Shown: positions 5,316 to 5,664 of the stretch, piece by piece
Position numbering within the stretch: the stretch's first letter is position 1
Layout: each line of letters begins with the position of its first letter
Source: an uncultured Flavobacterium sp.
GTDB lineage: Bacteria; Bacteroidota; Bacteroidia; Flavobacteriales; Flavobacteriaceae
Length of the DNA stretch: 5,664 nucleotides
Direction: 5' to 3'
NCBI GenBank assembly: GCA_946480635.1
Contig: CAMLKV010000168.1
Location: 1 to 5,664, forward strand
The notes under the pieces: generated by a model
Database searches by the model: none
Told to the model about the DNA's origin: nothing
What the model saw: the letters and a program-made list of their open reading frames with translations, nothing else
Position numbers and translations under genes: made by a program

Positions 5316-5664
5316 ATGTCTATCTCACAAAACCTTAACAACATAAAATCAACTCTTCCAGCAAATGTTAGTTTGGTTGCCGTTTCTAAAACCAAACCAA
5401 TTGATGATTTGATGGAAGCCTATAATGCTGGGCAGCGTATTTTTGGAGAAAACAAAATCCAGGAAATGACCGAAAAATGGCAACAAATGCCTAAAGATAT
5501 TGAATGGCACATGATAGGTCATGTCCAGAGCAATAAGATCAAATTCATGATTCCTTATGTGAAACTAATTCATGGTGTAGATAGCTTAAAGTTGCTTAAA
5601 GAAATAAATCGTTTAGCGATTAAATGGCGTAAACAAATTAATGTTTTATTACAAGTTTATATCG
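5316..5664 (+). CDS. YggS/PROSC-family pyridoxal 5'-phosphate homeostasis protein, N-terminal 116 residues (runs off the right edge)
   Basis: Proteins of this family (E. coli YggS, human PROSC/PLPBP) bind pyridoxal 5'-phosphate in a TIM-barrel related to alanine racemase and help keep vitamin B6 and amino/keto acid pools in balance. They have no well-established catalytic activity. The visible part carries the hallmarks: LVAVSKTKP at residues 20-28 with the PLP-binding lysine at about Lys25, GQRIFGENKIQEM (40-52), WHMIGHVQSNKIKF (64-77) and LIHGVDSLKLL (83-93). The ATG at 5316 is the only reasonable start, because an in-frame TAA lies just upstream at 5310-5312. The frame remains open to the last base. 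The gene follows the DUF1015 gene by 96 bp on the same strand and may be co-transcribed with it. Confidence 0.93.
   Translation, partial: MSISQNLNNIKSTLPANVSLVAVSKTKPIDDLMEAYNAGQRIFGENKIQEMTEKWQQMPKDIEWHMIGHVQSNKIKFMIPYVKLIHGVDSLKLLKEINRLAIKWRKQINVLLQVYI

Noticed and set aside
1..5664. A defence, toxin-antitoxin, phage or other novel multi-gene system
   Set aside because: Apart from the small membrane protein and the truncated lipoprotein, every gene belongs to a widespread housekeeping or metabolic family. No nuclease, transposase, integrase, antitoxin or CRISPR features are visible on either strand.

Overview
The window looks like chromosomal DNA from a member of the Bacteroidota, most likely a Flavobacterium-like Flavobacteriaceae. 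The reasons are strongly AT-rich DNA, start sites without Shine-Dalgarno sequences, several Bacteroidota-type promoters (TTG, about 19-21 bp, then TAnnTTTG), a lipoprotein whose lipidated cysteine is followed by acidic residues, and protein sequences of flavobacterial type. It is an ordinary housekeeping region. I see no mobile element, CRISPR array, tRNA or rRNA, and no convincing new multi-gene system.

Layout: (1) 1-342, minus strand, the N-terminal part of an exported lipoprotein cut by the window edge. (2) 343-515, a divergent intergenic region with promoter candidates for the lipoprotein and for smpB. (3) 516-971, plus, smpB (trans-translation). (4) 971-998, a perfect 28-bp palindrome that can terminate both smpB and the convergent pcm. 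(5) 1002-1592, minus, pcm (L-isoaspartyl protein repair), apparently lacking about 16 residues near its C-terminus. (6) 1593-1732, two divergent TAnnTTTG promoters. (7) 1733-3923, plus, a tightly overlapped operon: a Gfo/Idh/MocA oxidoreductase, a very AT-rich four-helix membrane protein, and a 3-hydroxybutyryl-CoA dehydrogenase. (8) 3927-3989, a small inverted array of 7-bp units. (9) 3996-5219, plus, a DUF1015-family protein. (10) 5316-5664, plus, the N-terminal half of a YggS/PROSC-type PLP-binding protein, cut by the window edge.

The genes do not form one pathway. SmpB and Pcm both serve quality control (stalled ribosomes and damaged proteins) but are convergent and share only a terminator. 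The three-gene operon is translationally coupled (TAATG and ATGA overlaps), which suggests co-expression of two NAD(P)-dependent dehydrogenases with a small membrane protein of unknown role. The DUF1015 and YggS genes follow in the same direction without clear promoters of their own.

The points most worth checking are the in-frame gap in Pcm, the heptamer array with two interleaved 9-bp complementary pairs upstream of the DUF1015 gene, the compositionally odd membrane-protein gene, and the almost absent 5' leader of smpB. Three apparent start codons (TTG 1688, TTG 1616, ATG 3984) lie inside promoter or repeat elements, so I moved those starts downstream.
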